From assembly GCA_035502275.1 (NCBI GenBank), contig DATJUN010000105.1:65482-129481 (forward strand): a DNA stretch of 64,000 bases, given 5' to 3'. Source of the stretch: FEN-1191 sp035502275 (lineage in GTDB: Bacteria > Pseudomonadota > Gammaproteobacteria > Steroidobacterales > Steroidobacteraceae). Below are positions 17,142-24,687 of this stretch, in pieces. Numbering within the stretch: position 1 is the first letter of the stretch; each line of letters opens with the position of its first letter. The position numbers and the translations under genes were made by a program. Under the pieces are notes generated by a model. It saw nothing but the letters and a program-made list of their open reading frames with translations, was not told the origin of the DNA and ran no database searches.

Positions 17142-18281
17142 ATGAATCGCCCCGCCGCCACCCTTGCCCGGAGCGCACCTCCGTTCCGCGCCGATCAAGT
17201 GGGCAGTCTTCTGCGCCCTGACTTCCTGCACGCCGCGCGCGAACAGTTCACGCTCGGTCGCATCAGCCCGGAGCAGCTGCGCGAGGCGGAGGACCGGGCG
17301 ATTGCACAGGTGATCAGGCTGCAGGAGGAGGTAGGCCTCAAGGCCATTACCGATGGAGAGCTGCGCCGGGCATTCTTCCACATCGACTTCCTCGAGCAGC
17401 TGGCCGGCGTGAGAGCCGGCGCCGCCGGCGTCATCCGGCAGGCCGACGGCACCGAACAGCTCGCCCCACCGGTGATCCGGGTGACTGATCGTGTGCGCCA
17501 CGTGGTCGATATCCAGCGCGCCGATTTCGAATTTCTCGCTTCCTGTCTGACGCCCGGGCATATCGGCAAGGTATCCATTCCCTCACCAACCATGCTGCAC
17601 TTTCGTGGTGGGCGCGCCGGCATCAGCGCCGAGGCCTATCCGGCACTGGATCCTGCATTCTATGAGGACGTTGCAGCGGCTTATGCGACGGAGCTGCGCT
17701 CGCTGGCGGCGGCCGGGTGCCACTACGTGCAGCTGGACGACACCAATCTTGCATACCTGTGCGATGACAGGATGCGCGCCGCCGTTCGCAGCCGCGGCGA
17801 TGACCCGGACGAGCTGCCGCACCGCTATGCGGCCTTCATCAATCGCATCGCCGCCCAGAAGCCGGCTGGCATGGCACTGACCATCCATCTGTGCCGCGGC
17901 AATTTCCAGAGCACGTGGGCCGCATCCGGAGGCTACGAGCGCGTGGCGGAGGCGCTGTTCACTGAAATGAATGTCGACGGCTATTTTCTCGAGTTCGATG
18001 ACGCGCGCAGCGGTGGCTTCGAGCCCCTGCGCTTTCTGCCTCGGGATAAGATCGCGGTCCTGGGACTGGTTACCACCAAGGCCGGCAATATCGAAACCGT
18101 CGATGCTCTTCAGCGCCGCATCGAGCAGGCGACACGCTTCGTATCACTCGAGCAGCTGGCGTTGAGCCCGCAATGCGGATTCGCCAGCACCGTGGAAGGC
18201 AACAAGATCACGCAAGCACAGCAGCGCGCCAAACTCGAGCTCGTGGTCCAGACGGCGATGCGAGTGTGGGGGTCGCTGTAG
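17142..18281 (+). CDS. Cobalamin-independent methionine synthase-like methyltransferase
   Basis: A 379-residue protein matching the C-terminal, zinc-containing half of MetE. It lacks the N-terminal MetE half, like the stand-alone YxjG/MetE-core group. Zinc ligands are visible in LTIHLCRGNF (HxC), FLEFDD (glutamate) and LSPQCGFAST (cysteine). FRADQVGSLLRPDFL and AITDGELRRAFFHIDF are conserved folate/thiol-site blocks. The methyl donor of such short forms is often not methyl-tetrahydrofolate, so the exact reaction is uncertain. It is read alone and ends 8 bases before the convergent HDOD gene. Confidence 0.88.
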   Translation: MNRPAATLARSAPPFRADQVGSLLRPDFLHAAREQFTLGRISPEQLREAEDRAIAQVIRLQEEVGLKAITDGELRRAFFHIDFLEQLAGVRAGAAGVIRQADGTEQLAPPVIRVTDRVRHVVDIQRADFEFLASCLTPGHIGKVSIPSPTMLHFRGGRAGISAEAYPALDPAFYEDVAAAYATELRSLAAAGCHYVQLDDTNLAYLCDDRMRAAVRSRGDDPDELPHRYAAFINRIAAQKPAGMALTIHLCRGNFQSTWAASGGYERVAEALFTEMNVDGYFLEFDDARSGGFEPLRFLPRDKIAVLGLVTTKAGNIETVDALQRRIEQATRFVSLEQLALSPQCGFASTVEGNKITQAQQRAKLELVVQTAMRVWGSL

Positions 18282-18289
18282 ATCGATCG

Positions 18290-19168
18290 CTAGCCGAGCG
18301 CTGCCTGCAGCTTCTGGAGCTCGGCGTGCGCGTCGAGCGCAATCCGCTTGAACGCGGGTGCCGCCAGCCCGAGCGTTATCGCCGCCGGCAATTTCGCCAG
18401 GCCTTCATCGTCCGGAGCGCGAGCGGCCATCCTGGCCGCGACCTGCACCGCCACGATCAGGATGTCGGGAAGATCGGCGGCTCCCTCATGCACCCGGTCG
18501 GATTCCAGCTGGCTTTCGATCGCGGCGCAGATCTCCTCCGGCAGCTTCCAGTTCTGCGCCAGGGCCTTGCCGATGCTCGGGTACCAGGCGTTGATGACGC
18601 TCGCATCCAGCGCCGCTGCTGCATCGGCGCTCCTGGGTGCGCGCGCGTGTATGTACAGCTTGCCGACGTTGTGCAGCAGCCCGGCCAGCATCGCCTCATC
18701 GGTGCGGACGGCCCCGGTTTCCTTGGCGAGCGAGTGTGCGAGCGAGGCCACACGGATGCCTTCGCGCCAGCAGGCCTCGAGCTGAGGTCGAATATGCGCC
18801 AGCTCCGGCGCGCGTTGCACCTGCGAATTGGCGTATGCCAGCGCGGCAGCACGGATGTTGTCATGGCCAATGCGCGTGACTGCGATCTTCAGGTCCGTGA
18901 CCGCCGTGTCACCCCGGTGCAGCAGTGCGGAATTGGCCATGGTCATCAGCCGCGCGGCCAGGCCTGCATCGGCGCCGATGACGCGCGCGATTCGATCGCC
19001 GTCCACGGCCGGGTCGCTGAGCACCTGTTGCACGCGTGCGGCTGCGTCGGGGAAGGACGGCAGTTCGACACGGCCAGAGGAGAGCTCCTTGGCCAGCCCA
19101 CTGAGGAACTTGAAGGTCGGGTCCTGGGGAGCCTCGTTCAAAAAGGCGCGCGATCTGACGCCTACCAC
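18290..19168 (-). CDS. HDOD-domain signalling protein
   Basis: A 292-residue protein with one HDOD domain spanning most of its length: LPSFPDAAARVQQVLSDPAVDGDRIARVIGADAGLAARLMTMANSALL is the family opening. The site of the true HD pair reads LLHNVGKLYIHA, that is HN, as in non-catalytic HDOD proteins. Members link regulatory inputs to motility and c-di-GMP signalling, which suits the diguanylate cyclase gene 8 kb away, but the link is not shown. No membrane segment is seen. Confidence 0.9.
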   Translation of the reverse strand: MVGVRSRAFLNEAPQDPTFKFLSGLAKELSSGRVELPSFPDAAARVQQVLSDPAVDGDRIARVIGADAGLAARLMTMANSALLHRGDTAVTDLKIAVTRIGHDNIRAAALAYANSQVQRAPELAHIRPQLEACWREGIRVASLAHSLAKETGAVRTDEAMLAGLLHNVGKLYIHARAPRSADAAAALDASVINAWYPSIGKALAQNWKLPEEICAAIESQLESDRVHEGAADLPDILIVAVQVAARMAARAPDDEGLAKLPAAITLGLAAPAFKRIALDAHAELQKLQAALG

Positions 19169-19352
19169 ATCAAGTCCTTAGGTTGGCAGCACCGCAAGAA
19201 TAATCGGCCGCAAGCCGGCTATCTTGAGTGAACCGGTCAGGCCGGGGTGGATCAGTACTCGATAACCCGACGGACGTCTCAGAAACATGCTTGTGGCCGC
19301 GGAGGGGCCGTCGCGCTTATCATCTCGCCGGAGAATCAAAGGGGGGAATTCC

Positions 19353-19841
19353 ATGCGATACCTGCTTGCGTGTGCGCTCATCCTGTTCACCGCCACCGCG
19401 GCCGAAGCGGCCGGCCCGGACTACAGAACGATCAGGATGCAGATCGACGTCGATAAGCCCGCAGCCGTCGTCTGGGCCAAGGTTGGACATTATTGCGACA
19501 TCAGCCAGTGGCTCAGTGTGGACTGCAAGATCGTCGCTGGGCAGGATGGCATTGGCACCGTCAGATCGCTGGCCAACGGACGCGTGCTCGAAATCATGGT
19601 CGGCAAGACGGATCTGTCATATGGGTACACGCAGCCTGCCAAAGCGGGGGCGTTCTACAACCTCTACCACGGCTATCTGGAGGCGAAGCCGCTGACGCGC
19701 AGCACCTCTCGGCTCGTCTACACATTGTTTTACGATGTGTCCGATAAGCCCGACGAGGCGGCTAAGACGGCCGATATGTCCCAGCGGCGCCAGCGCTTCG
19801 AGGCGGCTCTGAAGAAGATGAAGCAGATCGCAGAACAATAG
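19353..19841 (+). CDS. SRPBCC (START-like) family exported protein
   Basis: A 162-residue protein with signal peptide MRYLLACALILFTATAAEA and a polyketide-cyclase/START-like fold: IDVDKPAAVVWAKVGHYCDISQWLSVDCKIV is the typical opening, followed by alternating strands and a C-terminal helix rich in lysine and glutamate. Such folds hold hydrophobic ligands. The ATG at 19353 follows GGGG six to ten bases upstream, and earlier codons look non-coding. It converges with the cupin gene. Confidence 0.8.
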   Translation: MRYLLACALILFTATAAEAAGPDYRTIRMQIDVDKPAAVVWAKVGHYCDISQWLSVDCKIVAGQDGIGTVRSLANGRVLEIMVGKTDLSYGYTQPAKAGAFYNLYHGYLEAKPLTRSTSRLVYTLFYDVSDKPDEAAKTADMSQRRQRFEAALKKMKQIAEQ

Positions 19842-19865
19842 GCGGCTGTCCCGTGCGCCGCACGC

Positions 19866-20429
19866 TCAAGGCTGCCTGCCTGGCAGCGTGAACACGGGAC
19901 TCTTCGGGTCCGTCTGCACCAATCGAGTCGTGTGCATCGGACCTTCGCCGACCAGCAATAACAGACAGGGACCGGTACTTTCCTTGGCGCCGTCCCAGTG
20001 GACGGTGTTGGCAATGTCCGTGACGAAGCTACCGGCAGGGATCGGATACATCCTGTCCTTGTCATAAGTGGTGCTCGCGCTTACCCACCAGGTGCCGGAG
20101 ACGACATAGATGTAGCGGTCGGTCGAGTGGAAATGGGGTTTGCTGTTGTGACCGGGCAGCCATTTGATCAGGACACCATAGATACCGGGTTTATTGGGAT
20201 CTCCGAACAGGAGCGATTCCCCCTCCCCGCCTCTCCACTTGATGTCCTTGCCGAACACGATTGGAATATGGGTTGGATCGGGTAACGGGATGGAAGTCGT
20301 CACCGGTCCACTGTGGGTCAGCCTGTCCAGGTTGTCGGTGGCCATGGCGGCGGCGCTGGCAGCCAGCGCCGAGTGGCCAGACAGAAACACCGATAAGGCG
20401 ACAACAGCGGTGATTGGCAGCGTTTTCAT
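19866..20429 (-). CDS. Exported cupin-domain protein
   Basis: A 187-residue protein with signal peptide MKTLPITAVVALSVFLSGHSALAA. The cupin motif is HFHSTDRYIYVVSGTWWVSA (first histidines of the metal site), followed by YPIPAGSFVTDIANTVHWDG with the late histidine. Single-domain cupins of this sort may be dioxygenases or sensors; the metal and substrate are unknown. I chose the ATG at 20429 over the one at 20465 because it starts the signal peptide. Confidence 0.8.
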   Translation of the reverse strand: MKTLPITAVVALSVFLSGHSALAASAAAMATDNLDRLTHSGPVTTSIPLPDPTHIPIVFGKDIKWRGGEGESLLFGDPNKPGIYGVLIKWLPGHNSKPHFHSTDRYIYVVSGTWWVSASTTYDKDRMYPIPAGSFVTDIANTVHWDGAKESTGPCLLLLVGEGPMHTTRLVQTDPKSPVFTLPGRQP

Positions 20430-20498
20430 CTGTGCTCTCCCCGGTTTACTCTGCAGCATCCGCACCGCAGAGCTGCTGCACAGCTTACGCGCTGTTCA

Positions 20499-20515
20499 CC
20501 CCGTCGTGCACGGGG
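20499..20515. terminator. Short inverted repeat between cupin and MFS genes
   Basis: CCCCGT (20499..20504) and ACGGGG (20510..20515) form a perfect 6-base stem with a 5-base loop in the 130-base gap between the start of the cupin gene and the end of the MFS gene, both on the minus strand. It could end the MFS transcript; no T-run follows. Confidence 0.25.
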
Positions 20516-20563
20516 GGTGGACGTGCCTTGGCCAGACGCGCGTGCGGCCGCTGGCTGGCATCC

Positions 20564-21988
20564 TCAGTGGGAAATCTCCTCCAGCTCGAGCGCGCGGGTC
20601 GCCGGACCAAAAATGCCGACCGACAGCACCACCATCAGCATGGCGAACGCAATCACACCGAAAACGCCCCTGGTGCCCGCCTGCTGCAGAAAGAACCCGA
20701 TGATGAAACTTGCAAACACCGTGCTGAGGCGGCTGAACGAGTAGGTGAAGCCGACGGCCCGGGCACGGATGCGGGTCGGGAACAGCTCGGTCTGGTAGGA
20801 GTGAAAGGCACAGGACAGGACGTTATTGGACAGAGTGATCAGCACCCCGCAGAGGGTCAGCAGCCCCAGCGTCGCCTGAAACGAGAACAGCACGCCGAAA
20901 ATCGCGACGCCGCAGGCGGCCCCGACCATCTGCCACTTGCGCTCCCATCGGTCGGCAAAGCTCATCGCCAGCAGAGGTCCGAATGGATTGGCCACGGCGA
21001 TGATGAATGCATAGAGCAGGCTGGCTCCCAGATTAATGCCGACCTGCCGGGCGATCAGCGTGGGCACCCAGGCGGCGAACCCGTAGTACCCGAAGCTCTG
21101 AAAGAACTGAAACACCATCAGCATCAGGGTGCGGCCGCGATAGGGTGCCCGCCACACCTCCGTGAAGCTGCCCAGTACCTCGGGACGTTCCACCGCGTGC
21201 GCGGCGGGCTCGGGCAGAGCGGCGCCACGCAGATCAGCGCGTACCCGCGTCTCGATGGCCGTTGTGACCGCATCGGCCTCTGCGAGCCGACCCTGGTTGA
21301 TGAGCCAGCGCGGACTCTCTGGAAGGCTCCGGCGGATGAACCAGACGACCAACGCGCCGAGCGCGCCGATCGCCACCACCCAGCGCCAGCCTTCAAACCC
21401 CATCGGCGCGAGCGGCACCAGCAGGTAGGAGATGAACGCAACCAGCGGCACGGCCGCGAATTGCACCACCTGATTGAAGGCGAAAGCACGGCCGCGCAGA
21501 TGCTTGGGCGTGAGCTCGGCGATGTACGTATCGATCGTCACCAGCTCCACGCCGATGCCGATCCCGGCGATCAGACGCCAAAGGCACACCGCCTCGCCTC
21601 GATGCTGGAAGGCCATGATGAAGGCGGCCACGGAGTACCACAGCAGCGACCAGGTGAAGATCGAGCGCCGACCAAATCTGTCCGCCACGAAGCCAAACGC
21701 GAAGGTGCCGATGAACAGCCCGGCGAAGGTAGCGGCAACGAAGAGCGCCGGGCCATCGAACAGGGCGATGCCGACATGGGCCAGCAATCCAGCCTGTACC
21801 ATCCCGGGAACGACATACCCCGTCATGAACAGGTCGTAGAACTCAAAGACGCCGCCGAGCGACAGCAGCGCAATGAGGGTCCAGACGTGACGTGTCCCCG
21901 GGAGCCGGTCGAGCCGCGCCAGGATCAGGGCCGATGGGGCCCTCCCCGGCCCGGTCAGTGCCCCACTCAGTGGTTTCCTGCGCTGCAT
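20564..21988 (-). CDS. MFS transporter (sugar/aromatic-acid porter type)
   Basis: A 474-residue carrier with 12 predicted helices. The loop after helix 2 reads GFVADRFGRRSIF, the major-facilitator signature, and the second half has the matching MSFADRWERKWQM. FNQVVQFAAVPLVAF and ESPRWLINQGRLAEA are typical of the metabolite:H+ symporter/sugar porter group. FEFYDLFMTGYV near helix 1 is the aromatic-acid/metabolite type. The substrate is not evident. The central loop (about residues 225-265) is charged and cytoplasmic. It appears as an independent unit. Confidence 0.9.
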   Translation of the reverse strand: MQRRKPLSGALTGPGRAPSALILARLDRLPGTRHVWTLIALLSLGGVFEFYDLFMTGYVVPGMVQAGLLAHVGIALFDGPALFVAATFAGLFIGTFAFGFVADRFGRRSIFTWSLLWYSVAAFIMAFQHRGEAVCLWRLIAGIGIGVELVTIDTYIAELTPKHLRGRAFAFNQVVQFAAVPLVAFISYLLVPLAPMGFEGWRWVVAIGALGALVVWFIRRSLPESPRWLINQGRLAEADAVTTAIETRVRADLRGAALPEPAAHAVERPEVLGSFTEVWRAPYRGRTLMLMVFQFFQSFGYYGFAAWVPTLIARQVGINLGASLLYAFIIAVANPFGPLLAMSFADRWERKWQMVGAACGVAIFGVLFSFQATLGLLTLCGVLITLSNNVLSCAFHSYQTELFPTRIRARAVGFTYSFSRLSTVFASFIIGFFLQQAGTRGVFGVIAFAMLMVVLSVGIFGPATRALELEEISH

Positions 21989-22099
21989 TACGCCGGCACT
22001 GACTTACTGTCCCGGTTTCATCCGATGGAGGGGCTGTTACTCACGCTGCAACATGGCCACCATCGCTAACGATCCCATCGCATGAGGGGGGAGTCCGTT

Positions 22100-22480
22100 A
22101 TGACCGAATCCAGTCATGGCATGGCCTCGAATGCCGCCCGTACCGCCGGCGCAGCGCTGAGCGGCGCCAGCGACATAGCCGAACAGGCCGGTGAGGCTGC
22201 CCGTCGGGCGAAAGGCAAGTTTGAGAGTGCGCGTCAGCCCGTGGCCGACAAACTCCATGGCGCCGCAGACACGGTGCGTAGCCAGGCGGATCGAATCTCG
22301 GGAGCCGCGCAGAGCGCGGCGGACAGACTTGAAGCATCGGCGGACTACATCAAATCGCGTGATGCCAAGCGGATGATGCAGGACCTGATAGTCCTCATCA
22401 AACAACACCCCACGAAGTCGCTGCTCATCGCCGGGGCGGTCGGGTTCCTGGTTGCGCGCGCGTTTCGCAGCAAAGACTGA
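22100..22480 (+). CDS. ElaB/DUF883-like membrane-anchored stress protein
   Basis: A 126-residue protein made of a long alanine-rich helix (SAADRLEASADYIKSRD and heptads before it) and a C-terminal anchor, IKQHPTKSLLIAGAVGFLVARAFRSKD, the signature end of YqjD/ElaB-type proteins that bind ribosomes or the inner membrane in stationary phase. I chose ATG 22100 (MTESSHG). It is followed 52 bases later by a DUF1328 gene, another small stress-linked membrane protein. Confidence 0.75.
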   Translation: MTESSHGMASNAARTAGAALSGASDIAEQAGEAARRAKGKFESARQPVADKLHGAADTVRSQADRISGAAQSAADRLEASADYIKSRDAKRMMQDLIVLIKQHPTKSLLIAGAVGFLVARAFRSKD

Positions 22481-22532
22481 GACTGCCCGCGTCCGCTGAC
22501 CATCGGGTAACACATCACAGGCGGAGTCTCGC

Positions 22533-22697
22533 ATGCTCTACTACGCAGTCGTATTCCTGATCATTGCGCTCATCGCGGGCGCCCTGGGCTTCTTCGGCAT
22601 CGCCGGCGCTGCGGCGGGAATCGCCAAGATCCTGTTCGTCATATTTCTGGTGCTGTTCGTGGTCTCGCTGCTGTTCGGACGCCGACGCGTGCCGTAG
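22533..22697 (+). CDS. DUF1328 family small membrane protein
   Basis: A 54-residue protein: MLYYAVVFLIIALIAGALGF opens it and the whole length is two hydrophobic helices with the end LLFGRRRVP. This is the YtjA/DUF1328 family, whose members are about 52-60 residues and conserved in proteobacteria. GGCGGAG precedes the ATG by six bases. Its neighbour upstream is the ElaB-like gene on the same strand, so the two may form a stress operon. Function is unknown. Confidence 0.85.
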   Translation: MLYYAVVFLIIALIAGALGFFGIAGAAAGIAKILFVIFLVLFVVSLLFGRRRVP

Positions 22698-22726
22698 CAC
22701 CGGCCTGAAGGCGCCGGGCCTGCGAC

Positions 22727-24205
22727 TCAGACCACCAGTACCGCCAGGATGGTGGCCCGGCGCGCGACCTCCTGGTAGGTATCGAGTACCTTCTCCAGCG
22801 GCACTGGAGCAGTCAGCATGGCCGTGGGATCGAAGCTGCCATTGTCCAGAAAGCTGACAAACTTCGGAATGTCACGCAGCGGACTGCAGCCGCCCGCCTG
22901 ACCCGCGTGCACGGAGCGGCCGGCGAGCGCGAACACACCGGCATTGAAGGAGAGATTTCCGAACGCCAGGCTCGTCAACACGGCGTGACCGGTTCCGTGC
23001 AGCATGTCGTACGCCTGCTGCATCGGCAGCAGACCCGTCGGGTCCGGGCCACGCTCCAGCGCCGGTGGTAGCCATTCTCCGCCCGCGGCCTCGACCACGA
23101 AGTCCGCGCCGCCGGCCTGGAAGGGCGCGGAGTAGATACCACCCCCCCACATGCTCGGATTCTGCTCGCTGGTGAGCTCGCGCACCTTATCGACGACGTC
23201 GCCCGGCTCGTTCGGATCGAGCACGTGACTGGCTCCGACTTTCATGGCGGCCTCACGCCGCACCCGGATCGGATCCACCCCGATGATCATCTTCGCCCCG
23301 GCGATGCGCGCGCCCTGAATGGCGCTCAGTCCCAATGGTCCACACCCCACGACGGCGACCTTCGCCGCCGGCGGCAGCACTGCGATTCCCTGCGAGGTCG
23401 TGGCACCCAGCCCCGCCACGCTGGTGCAGGCACAGGCGACCTCGAGATGGGCCGCGGATGCCTGGGTGATGATGGGTACCACCCACTCCTCCACCGTCAC
23501 CATGTATTCGCCGAAGCCGCCAATCTGCGAGTTCATGTATACCGGCGTACCGTCGCGCATGTCTGCCACGGGGGTCATGCCCTCCGGGGTGTTGGCGGGC
23601 CCGAGGAACTGGCACATGTCGGAGCGTCCGCGCAGGCAGGCATAACAGACGCCACACTGCGGCGTACCTGAAACACACACGCGATCGCCAACCTTGACGC
23701 GACGCACTTCGGGTCCGACCGCCTCGACGATGCCCACGCCACCATGCCCCTGCACGGTGGCCATGTTGTTCAGCCGGTCGGCTCGAGCGCGCTGCTCGGC
23801 CGTCAGAGGCCGTCCGGTGCCCTGGAAATGGGGGGTAATGCCGAGCATCGGCTGCGAGAGCGTGTAGCACAGGTTCGCAGCCTCGGTGCGCACGACGACC
23901 TGACGCCCGCCGATGGGTCGCAATGTGAGCTCCTGCAGGCTCGTGCGTCCGGATCCCTCGCCGCGTGACACCCAGGCGCGAAACTTGCGTCCGGCGACCG
24001 AGCTGCCGCTCTGGGCATAGAGCGGCGAGTACGGCTGCGAATCGTCCGCGCGTGCGCTGCCCGCCCCTGCGCCGGCCGCGATCGCAGCCACACTGCCCGC
24101 CATCGCCAGGCCGTTCTTCAGCAGACCCCGGCGCGTGACGCCGCTCGTGCCCTCGCTGCCAGTCGCGTTGGATGTGTCCTGATTGCCGGTTTCGTCAGCG
24201 CTCAT
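22727..24205 (-). CDS. Zinc-type medium-chain dehydrogenase with Tat signal
   Basis: A 492-residue medium-chain dehydrogenase. It opens with a twin-arginine signal, VTRRGLLKNGLAMAGSVAAIAAGAGAGSARA, so export as a folded protein is likely. The structural zinc lobe is intact (CGVCYACLRGRSDMC). One catalytic cysteine is in TEAANLCYTLS; where cytoplasmic members have GHE, this has GHGGVG. The Rossmann motif is VGCGPLGLSAIQGARIAGAK with an aspartate after it (VDPIRV), suggesting NAD. A close paralogue lies at 49808..51166. Substrate unknown. Confidence 0.85.
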   Translation of the reverse strand: MSADETGNQDTSNATGSEGTSGVTRRGLLKNGLAMAGSVAAIAAGAGAGSARADDSQPYSPLYAQSGSSVAGRKFRAWVSRGEGSGRTSLQELTLRPIGGRQVVVRTEAANLCYTLSQPMLGITPHFQGTGRPLTAEQRARADRLNNMATVQGHGGVGIVEAVGPEVRRVKVGDRVCVSGTPQCGVCYACLRGRSDMCQFLGPANTPEGMTPVADMRDGTPVYMNSQIGGFGEYMVTVEEWVVPIITQASAAHLEVACACTSVAGLGATTSQGIAVLPPAAKVAVVGCGPLGLSAIQGARIAGAKMIIGVDPIRVRREAAMKVGASHVLDPNEPGDVVDKVRELTSEQNPSMWGGGIYSAPFQAGGADFVVEAAGGEWLPPALERGPDPTGLLPMQQAYDMLHGTGHAVLTSLAFGNLSFNAGVFALAGRSVHAGQAGGCSPLRDIPKFVSFLDNGSFDPTAMLTAPVPLEKVLDTYQEVARRATILAVLVV

Positions 24206-24263
24206 ATCAAACCTCCAGAGGATCGTGGGCGGTGCGGATGCGCATGCATGCGCGTCTCTGCAC

Positions 24264-24503
24264 TCATTCCTTGGACTTGAGTTGGTGATGATTGGTTTCG
24301 ATGAAGGCCTTGATGTCCTCGGCCATCGCCAGCAGTCGCAGCCACTGCTCCTTGTAGAGGGTCACGGGGAATCGACCCATGCCGTAGACCGACAGAGCGC
24401 CTTTCTCGCTGACCTTCATCGCAAGCTTGGTGTGCCCAGTCCTTTTCAGGCGCTCGTTTTCGGCCCGCAGACGCTCGATCTCAGCTTGCTGGTCCTCGGC
24501 CAT
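24264..24503 (-). CDS. Small coiled-coil protein
   Basis: A 79-residue protein that starts at ATG 24503, with AGGAGG eight bases before it. The first 20 residues (MAEDQQAEIERLRAENERLK) form a short coiled coil; the rest, KVSEKGALSVYGMGRFPVTLYKEQWLRLL, is a conserved block seen in many small bacterial proteins with no known role. It lies alone between the Tat dehydrogenase and the divergent RND gene. Confidence 0.7.
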   Translation of the reverse strand: MAEDQQAEIERLRAENERLKRTGHTKLAMKVSEKGALSVYGMGRFPVTLYKEQWLRLLAMAEDIKAFIETNHHQLKSKE

Positions 24504-24609
24504 GATCCACCTCCTGGGCAGTGCGGCAGGACGGAGCAGTATACGAGACGCCCACGCCCCATGAACCCTCTCCCCGTCCAGCCCGACCGGCGAATTTGGC
24601 TGACCGTAA

Positions 24610-24636
24610 GGGTCCCGCGGACCCGACGGGTATAAT
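24610..24636 (+). promoter_or_regulatory. Palindrome next to TATAAT box before the RND pump
   Basis: GGGTCC-CGC-GGACCC (24610..24624) is a perfect 6-base palindrome with a 3-base centre. Six bases later TATAAT (24631..24636) is a consensus -10 box reading towards the RND gene. Its palindrome lies where the -35 region should be, so it is a good operator candidate. No consensus -35 is seen. Confidence 0.5.
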
Positions 24637-24687
24637 CCGGCGCAAACAACACCGTCTGGGCGCGGTCGCAATGGGGTGGGCGCCTCC

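Noticed and set aside
20414..22069. 551-codon plus-strand frame opposite the MFS gene
   Set aside because: It is antisense to a clear 12-helix transporter and its product is charged and repetitive with no family match.
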